Origin: Rhodospirillales bacterium | GTDB lineage: Bacteria > Pseudomonadota > Alphaproteobacteria > Rhodospirillales > UBA2165 | Assembly (NCBI GenBank): GCA_012960465.1 | Contig: DUBF01000148.1 | Location: 1 to 64,000, forward strand | DNA length: 64,000 bases | Reading direction: 5' to 3' | In this document: positions 52,821 through 61,520 of the stretch, one piece after another | Position numbering within the stretch: the stretch's first letter is position 1 | Layout: every line of letters starts with the position of its first letter | Notes under the pieces: model-generated | Told to the model about the DNA's origin: nothing | The model's database searches: none | Seen by the model: the letters and a program-made list of their open reading frames with translations, nothing else | Program-made: the position numbers and the translations under genes

Positions 52821-53948
52821 ATGGTGTGGGATATCCAACGTGGAGGCCCTTGGGGCGGATCAGGTGAGGGCGGATCAGATGGAGGTGGACAAGGCCCTTG
52901 GGGTGGCAATGGAGGTCAATCTGGGCAGAAACCACCCGACATCGAAGAAATGCTGAGACGTGGCCAGGATAAATTTAAAAAGTTTATACCTAGTGGTGGG
53001 GGAGGACCAAAGCGGATTATTCTTCTAGTATTAGCAGCCATAGTTATCTGGCTGGGCACTGGGTTTTATAGAGTACAACCAAGTGAACAAGGTGTAGAAC
53101 TCTTATTTGGCAAATTTGTTCAAATGACGACCCCGGGTTTGAACTACTGGTTCCCTGGACCGATCGGACAGGTTTATACACCGGATGTAACGAATACTAA
53201 CATTACCAGTGTTGGATTCCGTCAAGTTGGTTCCGGTGGGGCTCGCGCAACGAATGTGCGCGATGTTCCAGAAGAGAGCCTGATGCTAACTGGGGATCAG
53301 AATATTATCGATATTGATTACCAGGTACAATGGAGGATCAAGAACGCAGCAGAATTTTTGTTTAATATTCGCAATCCACAAGAGACGGTCAAGTTGGCAT
53401 CTGAAAGTGCTATCCGTGAAATTGTAGGTCAAACTACGCTTGAAGATGCGTTGGCTAAGCAACGCCAACAGGTTGAAAGTCAAACCCACGAAGTTTTGCA
53501 AAAAATACTCGATAGCTATGGTGCCGGTGTTTTTATCGATTCGGTAAAGATGCAGAAGGTTGAACCCCCAAAACAGGTAATAGATGCGTTTAATGATGTA
53601 CAACGTGCTAAGCAGGACCGTGAGCGTCAACAAAACGAGGCACAAGCTTATGCCAACGATATTATACCAAAAGCAAAAGGTGAAGCTGCGAAAATGATTC
53701 AGGAAGCAACGGCGTATAAAGAGAAATTGATGCATGAGGCTGATGGTGAAGCTAAACGATTTTTATCTGTTTATGAGGCTTATAAGGGTGGCAAGCAAGT
53801 TACTAGGACTAGGTTGTATTTAGAACGCATGCAACAAGTCCTGAAAGATTCAGAAAAAGTGATTATTGATAAGGGACAGGGGGGGGCCGGTGTGATCCCA
53901 TATCTTCCGCTCCCAGAAATAAAAAAGCGTAGTAGAGGAAAAAACTAA
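52821..53948 (+). CDS. hflK: FtsH modulator HflK
   Basis: A 375-aa SPFH/prohibitin-type membrane protein. A Gly-rich cytoplasmic head (residues 1-38) precedes a single membrane helix (about 62-80, IILLVLAAIVIWLGTGF). The periplasmic SPFH domain starts YRVQPSEQGVELLFGKF, and a long coiled coil (QDRERQQNEAQAYAND onward) ends it. HflK and HflC form the large cage around FtsH. A TTG 18 nt upstream is in frame, but GAGGA before ATG 52821 fixes the start. Its stop overlaps hflC (TAATG). Confidence 0.95.
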   Translation: MVWDIQRGGPWGGSGEGGSDGGGQGPWGGNGGQSGQKPPDIEEMLRRGQDKFKKFIPSGGGGPKRIILLVLAAIVIWLGTGFYRVQPSEQGVELLFGKFVQMTTPGLNYWFPGPIGQVYTPDVTNTNITSVGFRQVGSGGARATNVRDVPEESLMLTGDQNIIDIDYQVQWRIKNAAEFLFNIRNPQETVKLASESAIREIVGQTTLEDALAKQRQQVESQTHEVLQKILDSYGAGVFIDSVKMQKVEPPKQVIDAFNDVQRAKQDRERQQNEAQAYANDIIPKAKGEAAKMIQEATAYKEKLMHEADGEAKRFLSVYEAYKGGKQVTRTRLYLERMQQVLKDSEKVIIDKGQGGAGVIPYLPLPEIKKRSRGKN

Positions 53949-54826
53949 TGAATAAATTGGTTCTCGCCATAATTGGTTTTGTCGTGATCGTTGGAGGTAT
54001 TGTCGGATCAGCGTCAATATTTACTGTTCACCAAACGCAACAGGCTTTGATCTTACAATTTGGTAATCCAGTTCGTGTTGAAACAGAACCAGGGTTGAAG
54101 TTTAAGGTGCCCTTTGTTCAGAATGTAACATTTTACGATCGGCGTATTCTTGATCTTGATCCTCCTGCTCAAGAAATTATTTTGAATGATCAAAAGCGTA
54201 TCAATGTTGACTCCTTTGTCAGATATAAAATAATCAACCCATTGGAGTTTTTGAAAACAGCGCAAACAGATGCAAATTTTAGGCAAATATTTGGCGGCAG
54301 GTTAAATGCTGCAGTTAGATCTGAAGTGGGTAAAGTTTTGCTTGGTGATATGCTATCTAACAAACGCGATGATGTAATGGGATTGATTACTAATCAATTA
54401 AAAAAACAAGCTCCACAGTTTGGTATTGAAGTAATTGATGTGCGTATCGGGAGAACGGATTTGCCTGAGACAACTTCTCAGTCTGTATATAATAGGATGC
54501 GTTCGCAGCGGATTGCTGAGGCGGCAAAGCTTCGTGCCCAGGGTGCTGAATTGAAAGCTAAAATACAAGCAGATGCAGATCGCAAGCGAACTGTAATATT
54601 AGCCAAAGCAAAAAGGGATTCTCAGATCCAGCGTGGTGTTGGAGAAGGTGCGCAGACATCAATTTTGAATAAAGCCTATGGCCAAGATAGCGATTTTTTT
54701 GAATTTTATCGATCGATGGATGCTTACAGCGAGGCTTTTGGCGAGGGTACGACAATGGTTTTATCACCGGACTCAGATTTTTTTAAGTTTTTTGGAAACG
54801 TGAATGGACGTAAATCAAAGAAATAG
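53948..54826 (+). CDS. hflC: FtsH modulator HflC
   Basis: A 292-aa SPFH protein, partner of HflK. One N-terminal membrane helix (about 3-22) is followed by the SPFH core (FTVHQTQQALILQFGNPVR, RILDLDPPAQEIILNDQKRI) and a coiled coil with the usual MRSQRIAEAAKLRAQGAE. It ends in EGTTMVLSPDSDFFKFF. It overlaps hflK by 1 nt and precedes the DUF2065 gene by 18 nt. The complex tunes FtsH proteolysis of membrane proteins. Confidence 0.95.
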   Translation: MNKLVLAIIGFVVIVGGIVGSASIFTVHQTQQALILQFGNPVRVETEPGLKFKVPFVQNVTFYDRRILDLDPPAQEIILNDQKRINVDSFVRYKIINPLEFLKTAQTDANFRQIFGGRLNAAVRSEVGKVLLGDMLSNKRDDVMGLITNQLKKQAPQFGIEVIDVRIGRTDLPETTSQSVYNRMRSQRIAEAAKLRAQGAELKAKIQADADRKRTVILAKAKRDSQIQRGVGEGAQTSILNKAYGQDSDFFEFYRSMDAYSEAFGEGTTMVLSPDSDFFKFFGNVNGRKSKK

Positions 54827-54844
54827 AAAGAAGTTGAAGGTCGA

Positions 54845-55030
54845 ATGACGGATCTTTTAACCGCAATCGCACTTGCGGTTGCTTTGGAAGGAGCATTATA
54901 CGCAATCTTTCCGGAAGCTATGAAAAAATTTATGGTTCAGGTTCTAGATCAGCCAGATAATGCTTTACGTCGTGCTGGTATGACCGCAGTGATTGCTGGG
55001 GTGGCATGTGTCTGGCTTATTCGGAGGTAA
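54845..55030 (+). CDS. DUF2065 small membrane protein (YjeT-like)
   Basis: A 61-aa protein with two hydrophobic helices (about 3-22 and 44-59) separated by FPEAMKKFMVQVLDQPDNALRRAG, matching the DUF2065/YjeT family. These sit after hflK-hflC in many proteobacteria, as here 18 nt downstream with GAAGGTCGA before the ATG. Function unknown; a link to the FtsH-HflKC complex or to DegP is inferred from conserved position only. Confidence 0.9.
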   Translation: MTDLLTAIALAVALEGALYAIFPEAMKKFMVQVLDQPDNALRRAGMTAVIAGVACVWLIRR

Positions 55031-55167
55031 AATACATCCTGTGATCGATAACTGCTGAGTTTATATTTTTTAAATAGATTTTGATCTATTACGTACGAGG
55101 TAACGTAGAGCTATAGAATCGAAAATTAGCCTACGCATTATTTGGCCCAGTGTTTGGAGAATTAAGA

Positions 55168-56631
55168 GTGACTAGATTAAGCTTGAAATTATTTTACGTC
55201 ATACCAGTCTATTTTTTTCTGGTCTCTATTGTTGTTTCAACTACAGTTGGTGCTCGCTCAGCGCCTGAGAGTTTCGCTAATTTAGCAGAAAAATTACTTC
55301 CGGCGGTTGTTAATATATCAACAACCTCTGTTGTAAAACAAAGTGCCGGCAAGAGGCCAGAGCTTCCCCAATTTCCTCCGGGCTCTCCATTTGAGGATTT
55401 CTTTCGTGAATTTTTCGATCGGAATAACCCTAATCAGCAGCGAAAATCCACCTCTTTGGGGTCTGGGTTTATAATAGATGGAAAAGGCATTGTAATTACG
55501 AACAATCACGTGATACAGGGTGCAGATGAAATATCAGTTGTGTTACAAAACAATGAGACGTTAAAAGCTGAGGTGGTTGGTCGCGATATCAAAACCGATA
55601 TAGCGGTGCTAAGAGTTAAACCCAAAAAAGATTTGCCATTTGTCAAATTAGGCAATTCAGACAAAATCCGGGTTGGTGATTGGGTTGTAGCCATTGGTAA
55701 TCCGTTCGGTCTTGGGGGCACGGTAACGGCGGGTATCGTCTCTGCACGTGGACGAAACATTAATTCTGGTCCCTATGACGATTTTATTCAAACTGATGCT
55801 TCTATTAATAGGGGTAATTCAGGCGGTCCATTGTTTAATATGGCAGGTGAAGTGATTGGTATTAATACTGCAATCTTTTCTCCTTCTGGCGGTAGTATTG
55901 GCATTGGGTTTTCAATCCCTTCGGGTATTGCCAATGGTGTTATAGTCCAACTCATCAAATATGGTAAAACTAAACGCGGCTGGTTGGGTGTGCGCATTCA
56001 AAGTGTGACAGATGAAATTGCTGAAAGTTTGGGACTTGAGAAAGCAACTGGTGCTTTGATTGCAAGTGTGACTGAAAATAGCCCAGCTGCGAAGGGCGGC
56101 ATAAAAGCAGGCGACGTTGTTTTGAGATTTAATAACAAAATAGTTAAATCAATGCGTAGTTTACCAAAAATTGTTGCAGAGACTGAGATAAATAAAAGGG
56201 TAGACGTCGAAGTTTGGCGTGGTCGCAAGAAAATTGTTACACAAGTGAGTGTAGGCGAATTGGATGAAGAGCAGGTCACTAAAAGAGTAGTAAAACCTAC
56301 ACCAAAAAATAGCGACGTAGAAAAGGTTGTTATTGAGGATTTTGACCTCACTCTGAGTACCGTATCAAATCAACTACGTAAACGTTTTAATCTCAAAAAA
56401 GCGTCCAACGGTGTAGTGATTGTAGCAATTGACAAAGAAGGCGTTGCAGCTGAAAAAGGACTAAAAATAGGAGATCTTATTATAGAAGTTGGCCAGGTTC
56501 AGGTAGGAACACCCAGCGATGTTAAACGCCAAATTAAAAAGTCGCGGGCATCCAGTCTGAAGTCGATACTTTTGTTGGTTGAGGGGCAGTCTGGCTCGCG
56601 TTATGTTGCCCTACGTCTCTCTAAGAAATAA
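55168..56631 (+). CDS. Periplasmic DegP/Do-type serine protease
   Basis: A 487-aa HtrA-family protease and chaperone. An N-terminal signal or anchor helix (about 9-26) is followed by the trypsin-like domain with the catalytic His in ITNNHVIQGAD, Asp in DIAVLRV and Ser in INRGNSGGPLF. Two PDZ domains follow, the first around ALIASVTENSPAAKGGIKAGDVV and the second around VVIVAIDKEGVAAEKGLKIGDLI. The frame runs 6 codons further to GTG 55150, but GGAG lies 8 nt before GTG 55168. It follows hflKC-DUF2065 after 137 nt, so it may have its own promoter. Confidence 0.94.
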   Translation: MTRLSLKLFYVIPVYFFLVSIVVSTTVGARSAPESFANLAEKLLPAVVNISTTSVVKQSAGKRPELPQFPPGSPFEDFFREFFDRNNPNQQRKSTSLGSGFIIDGKGIVITNNHVIQGADEISVVLQNNETLKAEVVGRDIKTDIAVLRVKPKKDLPFVKLGNSDKIRVGDWVVAIGNPFGLGGTVTAGIVSARGRNINSGPYDDFIQTDASINRGNSGGPLFNMAGEVIGINTAIFSPSGGSIGIGFSIPSGIANGVIVQLIKYGKTKRGWLGVRIQSVTDEIAESLGLEKATGALIASVTENSPAAKGGIKAGDVVLRFNNKIVKSMRSLPKIVAETEINKRVDVEVWRGRKKIVTQVSVGELDEEQVTKRVVKPTPKNSDVEKVVIEDFDLTLSTVSNQLRKRFNLKKASNGVVIVAIDKEGVAAEKGLKIGDLIIEVGQVQVGTPSDVKRQIKKSRASSLKSILLLVEGQSGSRYVALRLSKK

Positions 56632-56839
56632 CTTTTCTATTTAAAGATTGAAACCAGCATTATTTGTTTAGTATTGCTTATTGGGTCAGCTATTTAGCGG
56701 ATTTATGACAAACTGTAGATTATTGATTAACAGACAGCCAATTAAAAATAGCTCCCCAAGTATTTAGGGTTTAACTTAGTGTGTAAGCTTGTTAAATAGT
56801 GTTGGTGAGTAGTCTGGTATTAAAGTATTGGATTGTGCT

Positions 56840-58099
56840 GTGAGTGATTTTCAAAAAAAGAATTTGGTCCGTCCTTTTGCTGCGCTTCGTCCGGTCCCCG
56901 ATTTGGCTGCGGAAGTAGTAGCACCTCCCTACGATGTAGTAAGTACTAATGAAGCGATTGCATTGGCAGAAGATAAGCCGTGGAGTTTTTTACATATTTC
57001 CAAACCAGAGATCGATCTGCCGGTAGGAATAGATATCTATTCTGATGCAGTATATGAGAAGGCCCGTGAAAATTTCAATCGAATGATTGACGATGGAATT
57101 TTAAAGCGTGATGAACAAGACTATTATTATATATACCGCCTTAAAATGGCAGATCATATTCAAACAGGAATTGTTGGTGCAGGTTCTATTGCAGCCTATG
57201 AAGCTAACCTTATTCGCCGTCATGAGCTTACCCGGCCTGATAAAGAAAACGACCGAGTGCGTCAAATAGACGCCATTAATGCTCAAACGGGACCTGTTTT
57301 TACAATACACAAATCAAATGATCTTCTTGAGGAGGTAATCAATAGAAACGTCGCTTATGCTGCAGATTATCATGTAATTGGCGATGGGAAGGTGGAGCAT
57401 ACGCTATGGGTGGTTACGGATTTAAATGACATCGAAAAAGTTACCGAGGGTTTTGATGCTTTAGGTGTTTTGTATATAGCCGATGGTCATCATCGTTCAG
57501 CCGCAGCTTCACGTGTTTTTGCTGATCGAAATAAAACTGGGGGTAATTCGGCTGTAAATGAACCAAACGATTCATTCTTGTTAGTTAGTTTTCCTGAAGC
57601 CGAGGTTAAGGTTTTTGCATATAATCGTATAGTTAAAGATCTCAACGAACTTTCAGAATCAGATTTTATTAACAAAATTAGTGAAATATTTGATTTGGTA
57701 AAGCAAGCCGAAGCTATAAAACCTAGCGTACGTAATAGTTTTAGTATGTACATCTCCGGTACCTGGTATTCACTGTCGTTAAAATCTCCCATGTCTGATG
57801 ATATAGCACCAGTAGAGCAACTTGATATTAGTATTTTGACTAATCTTTTGTTAGAGCCAATTTTAGGGATTGCCGATCCGCGAATTGACCCGCGAATCGA
57901 TTTTATCGGTGGTATTAGGGGTTTGGTAGAGCTAGAAAAACGCGTCGATAGTGGTGAATGGTCTGTTGCCTTCGCGCTTTACCCGACAAGTGTTCAAGAC
58001 CTTATTTCCGTTGCAGACGCAGAAGAAGTAATGCCGCCAAAAAGTACTTGGTTTGAGCCAAAGCTGGCTGATGGAATGATATCTTTAGTTTTAGATTAA
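56840..58099 (+). CDS. DUF1015 family protein
   Basis: A 419-aa soluble protein of the DUF1015 family (COG4198). Family text includes VRPFAALRPVPDLAAEVVAPPYDVVS, PWSFLHISKPEIDL, IRRHELTRPDKENDRVRQIDAINAQTGPVF with the conserved Arg/His cluster, and VLYIADGHHRSAAASRVF. No enzymatic function is firmly established, and homologues are often near serine or amino acid metabolism genes. A TTG four codons upstream is in frame; GTG 56840 is preferred. The flanking gaps of 208 and 161 nt suggest it is transcribed alone. Confidence 0.88.
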   Translation: MSDFQKKNLVRPFAALRPVPDLAAEVVAPPYDVVSTNEAIALAEDKPWSFLHISKPEIDLPVGIDIYSDAVYEKARENFNRMIDDGILKRDEQDYYYIYRLKMADHIQTGIVGAGSIAAYEANLIRRHELTRPDKENDRVRQIDAINAQTGPVFTIHKSNDLLEEVINRNVAYAADYHVIGDGKVEHTLWVVTDLNDIEKVTEGFDALGVLYIADGHHRSAAASRVFADRNKTGGNSAVNEPNDSFLLVSFPEAEVKVFAYNRIVKDLNELSESDFINKISEIFDLVKQAEAIKPSVRNSFSMYISGTWYSLSLKSPMSDDIAPVEQLDISILTNLLLEPILGIADPRIDPRIDFIGGIRGLVELEKRVDSGEWSVAFALYPTSVQDLISVADAEEVMPPKSTWFEPKLADGMISLVLD

Positions 58100-58260
58100 C
58101 CGGTTTTTTATATATTCCCTTATTTGTTAGGTATTTAATGCAAAGAATTTTTATTTTATCTACTAAAAAATTCAAAAGTTAAGCACCTTACATTACTTCT
58201 TTATTCTCAAATGCATAGACTGTACGGTACACCTTTATATGAATGAAAGTGGAGCCAGTT

Positions 58261-59319
58261 GTGCGTTTTGGCATTCAATTTTTTCCAGATCAACGGGAAG
58301 ATGAAAAATCTCCAGTGCAATATTACGATGAAGCCATGCATCTCGTCGGTCTTTGCGACGAATATGGGTATTCTCATGTTAGAACTGTTGAGCATTACTT
58401 TCACCATTGGGGGGGGTATAGCTCAAATCCAATTATCTTTCTGACAGCGGCGTGTCAGCACACTAAGACAGCAAGAATGGTAACGGGCGCTGTTTTGCCG
58501 GCATTCAACTCACCTCTGAAACTTGCGAGTGATTTATGTATGCTTGATGCGTTTTCGAACGGCCGGTTGGATGTGGGATTTGCTCGGGCTTTTTTACCGC
58601 AAGAGTTTCGGCATTTTGAGGTCGATATGGACGAAAGTGTTGAACGTTTTGAAGAAGGTATTAAACAAGTTCAGTTGCTTATGGAGGGAGAGAACGTTAC
58701 CTCTAAAGGTAAATTCCATAGCTTTGAAAATGTTACTACGATGCCTCGGCCGACGCAGTTACCACGTCCAAATTTCTACGTAGCAGCAGTTGGTACGCTA
58801 GCATCATTTGAACGTGCGGGTAAGATGGGGCATTGGATCATGGCAATTCCCGGAGTTGGTTCTGATCCCATTGCGCTTTTGGAAACGTATAGAGATGCAT
58901 GGACGAAAGCCAAGCATCCTGGCAAGCCAAAGATGATGATGGCCGTTTTTATGTTTTGTCATGAAGATGGAGACGAAGCACGGCGGATTGCAAAACCGCA
59001 TATAGAGGGTCATTTTGCGCAGATTGTGGATGCGATGATGGAATACACTGATGGCTCACCTTCAAACGCTTACAAGAACTATGATGTATTAAGGAAAAAA
59101 ATAGCTACTCAAACATTGGAAAGCCAAATTGAAAGTGGGGCAGCTTTTGTTGGTAACCCATCGGAGATAATCAAGCAGTTGAAAGTTTTTAATAAGGCTT
59201 GTGGAGGTTGTGATGAATTATCGCTTCAAGTAAACCCCTTTGGATTGAAACTTAATGCGGCTGAGGCGTCCATGAGACTTTTTGGTACAGAAGTGATGCC
59301 TTATTTTAAAAATAATTAA
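58261..59319 (+). CDS. LLM-class flavin-dependent oxidoreductase
   Basis: A 352-aa luciferase-like TIM-barrel monooxygenase that uses reduced FMN. VRFGIQFFPDQ starts the barrel, VRTVEHYFHHWGGYSSNPIIFL holds the family's EHH-like segment, and DAFSNGRLDVGFARAF and FYVAAVGTLASFERAGKMG are typical. ATG 58243 is in frame, but GTGGAG precedes GTG 58261 with good spacing. It lies 13 nt before the cupin dioxygenase gene, so the two are probably one operon. Likely role: oxygenation of a small organic compound, substrate unknown. Confidence 0.88.
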   Translation: MRFGIQFFPDQREDEKSPVQYYDEAMHLVGLCDEYGYSHVRTVEHYFHHWGGYSSNPIIFLTAACQHTKTARMVTGAVLPAFNSPLKLASDLCMLDAFSNGRLDVGFARAFLPQEFRHFEVDMDESVERFEEGIKQVQLLMEGENVTSKGKFHSFENVTTMPRPTQLPRPNFYVAAVGTLASFERAGKMGHWIMAIPGVGSDPIALLETYRDAWTKAKHPGKPKMMMAVFMFCHEDGDEARRIAKPHIEGHFAQIVDAMMEYTDGSPSNAYKNYDVLRKKIATQTLESQIESGAAFVGNPSEIIKQLKVFNKACGGCDELSLQVNPFGLKLNAAEASMRLFGTEVMPYFKNN

Positions 59320-59332
59320 AAGGAATGATACT

Positions 59333-60343
59333 GTGGATACATTTCTAAAAGAAATTCAGGCACACGATTTGGCTCCTTTGTGGGAGGTTTATGAGAATAT
59401 TGTTTTGAATGAACCGTCGCGATCTGAACCATCAATAATATGGAAGTGGACAGAAATGCTGCCTCTAATCGAAAAATCAGCTGAGCTTGTTCAAGGAAGT
59501 CACGCAGACCATCGTGTGCTTATCCTTAAAAACCCTAAACTCGATGGCAAAATGGCAACAACCACTAATATTCTAGCAGCCTTTCAATGCGTGAACCCGG
59601 GCGAGGAAACTTCTCCTCACCGTCACACTCCAGCCGCTACTCGAGTAATTATAGAAGGATCTGGTGGCAGTACGTTTGTTGATGGTAAACGGTGTGAGAT
59701 GTTTGAGGGAGATCTCATCATTACGCCTAATTGGACGTGGCATTGCCATAAAAACGACAGCAGTAAGAGAATTATCTGGTTAGATGTACTAGACATTCCA
59801 TTGGTTGGTTCGTTAGACGCAGTTTTTAGCGATATGAAAATGCAACCAGAAAATCATTTCCCGGATAATAGGGCTATGATATCTGATGATGCGTATGCAG
59901 GAGGAGGACTTGTACCTGTTAGTAATCTTATGCATGTCAATCATTCACCTCGTTTACGCTACGCCTTTGAAGATGTTCTCGTTGCGATAAAAAATACGCC
60001 TAAATCAGATGATGGCATCCAGTCGATCAATTATACTAATCCAGTTGACGGTAGTGGCATTTTGCCAACTCATGATGCAAAAATTTGCTCTTTAGGTAGA
60101 AACATTAAAACAGCAACATTACGTTCTACCGCAAATGCGGTGTGTATCGTTATAAAAGGCAATGGCTATAGTCAAATTGGTGATGTCGCTCATCAATGGG
60201 GGCCTAAAGATATCTTTACGATACCCCATTGGTCATGGGCAACTCACACAGCTTCTAGTGAAGAAACGCTTCTTATTGTGATCTCTGACCGCCAAGTTAT
60301 GGAAAAACTGGGTTTATACCGTGAGGAAGCATTAGAATCTTAG
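59333..60343 (+). CDS. Gentisate 1,2-dioxygenase-like bicupin
   Basis: A 336-aa double-cupin protein close to gentisate/1-hydroxy-2-naphthoate dioxygenases in length and layout. The first cupin has the Fe(II) ligands in SPHRHTPAA and in TWHCHKND. The second (ANAVCIVIKGNGYSQIGDVAHQW, IFTIPHWSWATHTAS) keeps WATH but not the full metal set, as usual. The N-terminal WKWTEMLPLIEKSAELV matches the gentisate dioxygenase head. It starts with GTG after AAGGA. It probably opens an aromatic ring made by the LLM oxygenase upstream, an inference from context. Confidence 0.87.
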   Translation: MDTFLKEIQAHDLAPLWEVYENIVLNEPSRSEPSIIWKWTEMLPLIEKSAELVQGSHADHRVLILKNPKLDGKMATTTNILAAFQCVNPGEETSPHRHTPAATRVIIEGSGGSTFVDGKRCEMFEGDLIITPNWTWHCHKNDSSKRIIWLDVLDIPLVGSLDAVFSDMKMQPENHFPDNRAMISDDAYAGGGLVPVSNLMHVNHSPRLRYAFEDVLVAIKNTPKSDDGIQSINYTNPVDGSGILPTHDAKICSLGRNIKTATLRSTANAVCIVIKGNGYSQIGDVAHQWGPKDIFTIPHWSWATHTASSEETLLIVISDRQVMEKLGLYREEALES

Positions 60344-60419
60344 TTGTAAATTTTTTTGGGTGTTGGTTGCGGAATGTATAACTTCATAGTTCACTTATCA
60401 TCGTCAAATTAGAGCTATC

Positions 60420-61364
60420 GTGAGGAAAATTAATCTTAGTTTGCCTCGGTCAATTTTAATTATCGCGGGACCAACGGCCAGTGGAAAGTCGGGTTTTTCT
60501 CTCGAAGTTGCTGACAAGTATGATGGCGTAATTATTAATTGTGACTCGATGCAGGTCTATAGCGAACTACAAATCATCACGGCACGTCCGTCGATTGTAG
60601 ATGAACGCGATATACCCCATAAACTTTATGGTATGATTTCTGTGGCCGATTTCTTTTCCGTTGGTATCTGGCGCGATTTAGCCATAAATGAAATTAAGGC
60701 TTGTTGGCAGTCTGGCAAGCTTCCTATTATTACTGGTGGCACCGGGCTCTATATAAAGGCATTGATGGAAGGTTTAACTCAAATACCTGCCGTTTCTAGA
60801 GAAATTAGAGAGGAGGTAATTGCGCGTCGCAAAAAAATTGGAGTTGAAGCCTTTCATCTCGAATTAAGAGGGTTTGATCCAGTGTCAGCAGAACGCCTTA
60901 ATAAATCAGATAGTCAGCGAGTAATACGGGCGTATGAGGTGTATGTTGCAACGGAACGTTCGTTGAGTGATTGGCATAAACAGGAGCGGATAGCGGAGCC
61001 ACTTTCTGCGCACTATCAATCAATAATATTCGAGCCGCCAAGAGATTTACTTTATGCCAAATGTGAGGATCGCCTCGATTTGATGGTAGAGAACGGTGCG
61101 TTGGATGAGGTGCGTGCCTTAGTGGATATTAACCTTGATCCAATGCGCCCAGCTATGAAAGCTCTTGGTGTCTCCGAGTTTTTGGCGTACTTGAATAATG
61201 ATATAACGTTAGAGGAAGCTCTAAATGCAGCAAAGCAATCCACTAGACGTTATGCAAAACGTCAAATGACCTGGTTCCGCAATCAAATAGTTCAAGATTA
61301 TAGGTTAAATGCGCAATATTCGAAAAGTTTAATACCAGAAATCTTTTCAAATATTATAAAATAG
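60420..61364 (+). CDS. miaA: tRNA dimethylallyltransferase
   Basis: A 314-aa MiaA that prenylates A37 of tRNAs reading UNN codons. P-loop AGPTASGKSGFS is at residues 17-28, followed by INCDSMQVYSELQIITARPS, GGTGLYIKALMEGLTQIPAV and the C-terminal TRRYAKRQMTWFRNQ. Length is normal. The start is GTG after GAGCTATC, with no perfect Shine-Dalgarno. ilvB lies downstream with a structured gap between, an order known in alphaproteobacteria. Confidence 0.95.
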   Translation: MRKINLSLPRSILIIAGPTASGKSGFSLEVADKYDGVIINCDSMQVYSELQIITARPSIVDERDIPHKLYGMISVADFFSVGIWRDLAINEIKACWQSGKLPIITGGTGLYIKALMEGLTQIPAVSREIREEVIARRKKIGVEAFHLELRGFDPVSAERLNKSDSQRVIRAYEVYVATERSLSDWHKQERIAEPLSAHYQSIIFEPPRDLLYAKCEDRLDLMVENGALDEVRALVDINLDPMRPAMKALGVSEFLAYLNNDITLEEALNAAKQSTRRYAKRQMTWFRNQIVQDYRLNAQYSKSLIPEIFSNIIK

Positions 61365-61367
61365 GTA

Positions 61368-61499
61368 TTGACCCCAGATAGGATTAGGTATAGTTTCCGG
61401 CGGAATTGCGCCAGAATAGCTCTTCTGCTTTTGATTTTTTGGGGAGTTAGTTGGCGTTGGTTTTTTTATTTTGTAACTAACCAGGAAGAAGTCGCTTAA
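61368..61499 (+). CDS. 43-codon leader-like or small membrane ORF before ilvB
   Basis: A TTG-started frame begins 3 nt after the miaA stop and ends 21 nt before the ilvB ATG. The head is basic (TPDRIRYSFRRNCAR) and runs into IALLLLIFWGV, where 7 of 11 residues are Ile, Leu or Val, then SWRWFFYFV and a polar tail. This could be a leader peptide for branched-chain attenuation of ilvB, or a one-helix membrane protein. Weak initiation (TTG, AGG only 3 nt away) argues against strong expression. It overlaps the hairpins at 61395-61416 and the repeats at 61451/61501. Confidence 0.35.
   Translation: MTPDRIRYSFRRNCARIALLLLIFWGVSWRWFFYFVTNQEEVA
61395..61416 (+). promoter_or_regulatory. Hairpin competing with downstream pairing in the ilvB leader
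   Basis: TTC-C-GGCG pairs with CGCC-A-GAA around a 6-nt loop. The same CGCCA (61409-61413) can alternatively pair with TGGCG at 61452-61456, which is followed by TTGG and a T-rich run (TTTTTTTATTTT). A further inverted repeat GTTAGTT (61446-61452) / AACTAAC (61475-61481) overlaps this. Mutually exclusive pairings before ilvB suggest an attenuator. This is inference from base pairing only. Confidence 0.35.
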
Positions 61500-61510
61500 A
61501 TTGGCGTTGG
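61451..61510 (+). repeat. Direct repeat of TTGGCGTTGG flanking the ilvB ribosome-binding region
   Basis: The decamer TTGGCGTTGG occurs at 61451-61460 and again at 61501-61510, exactly 50 bp apart. The second copy ends 10 nt before the ilvB ATG and overlaps its Shine-Dalgarno (GGAG). Both copies contain the TGGCG able to pair with CGCCA at 61409-61413. Confidence 0.6.
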
Positions 61511-61520
61511 AGAAAAGAAA

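Noticed and set aside
52640..52909. 90-residue N-terminal extension of the Mrp protein
   Set aside because: The extension is Pro-rich antisense to the Gly-rich hflK head and crosses the divergent promoter gap. The DUF59 domain begins right at ATG 52639.
53286..53735. 149-codon minus-strand ORF
   Set aside because: It is antisense to the hflK SPFH and coiled-coil region and has no domain or ribosome-binding site.
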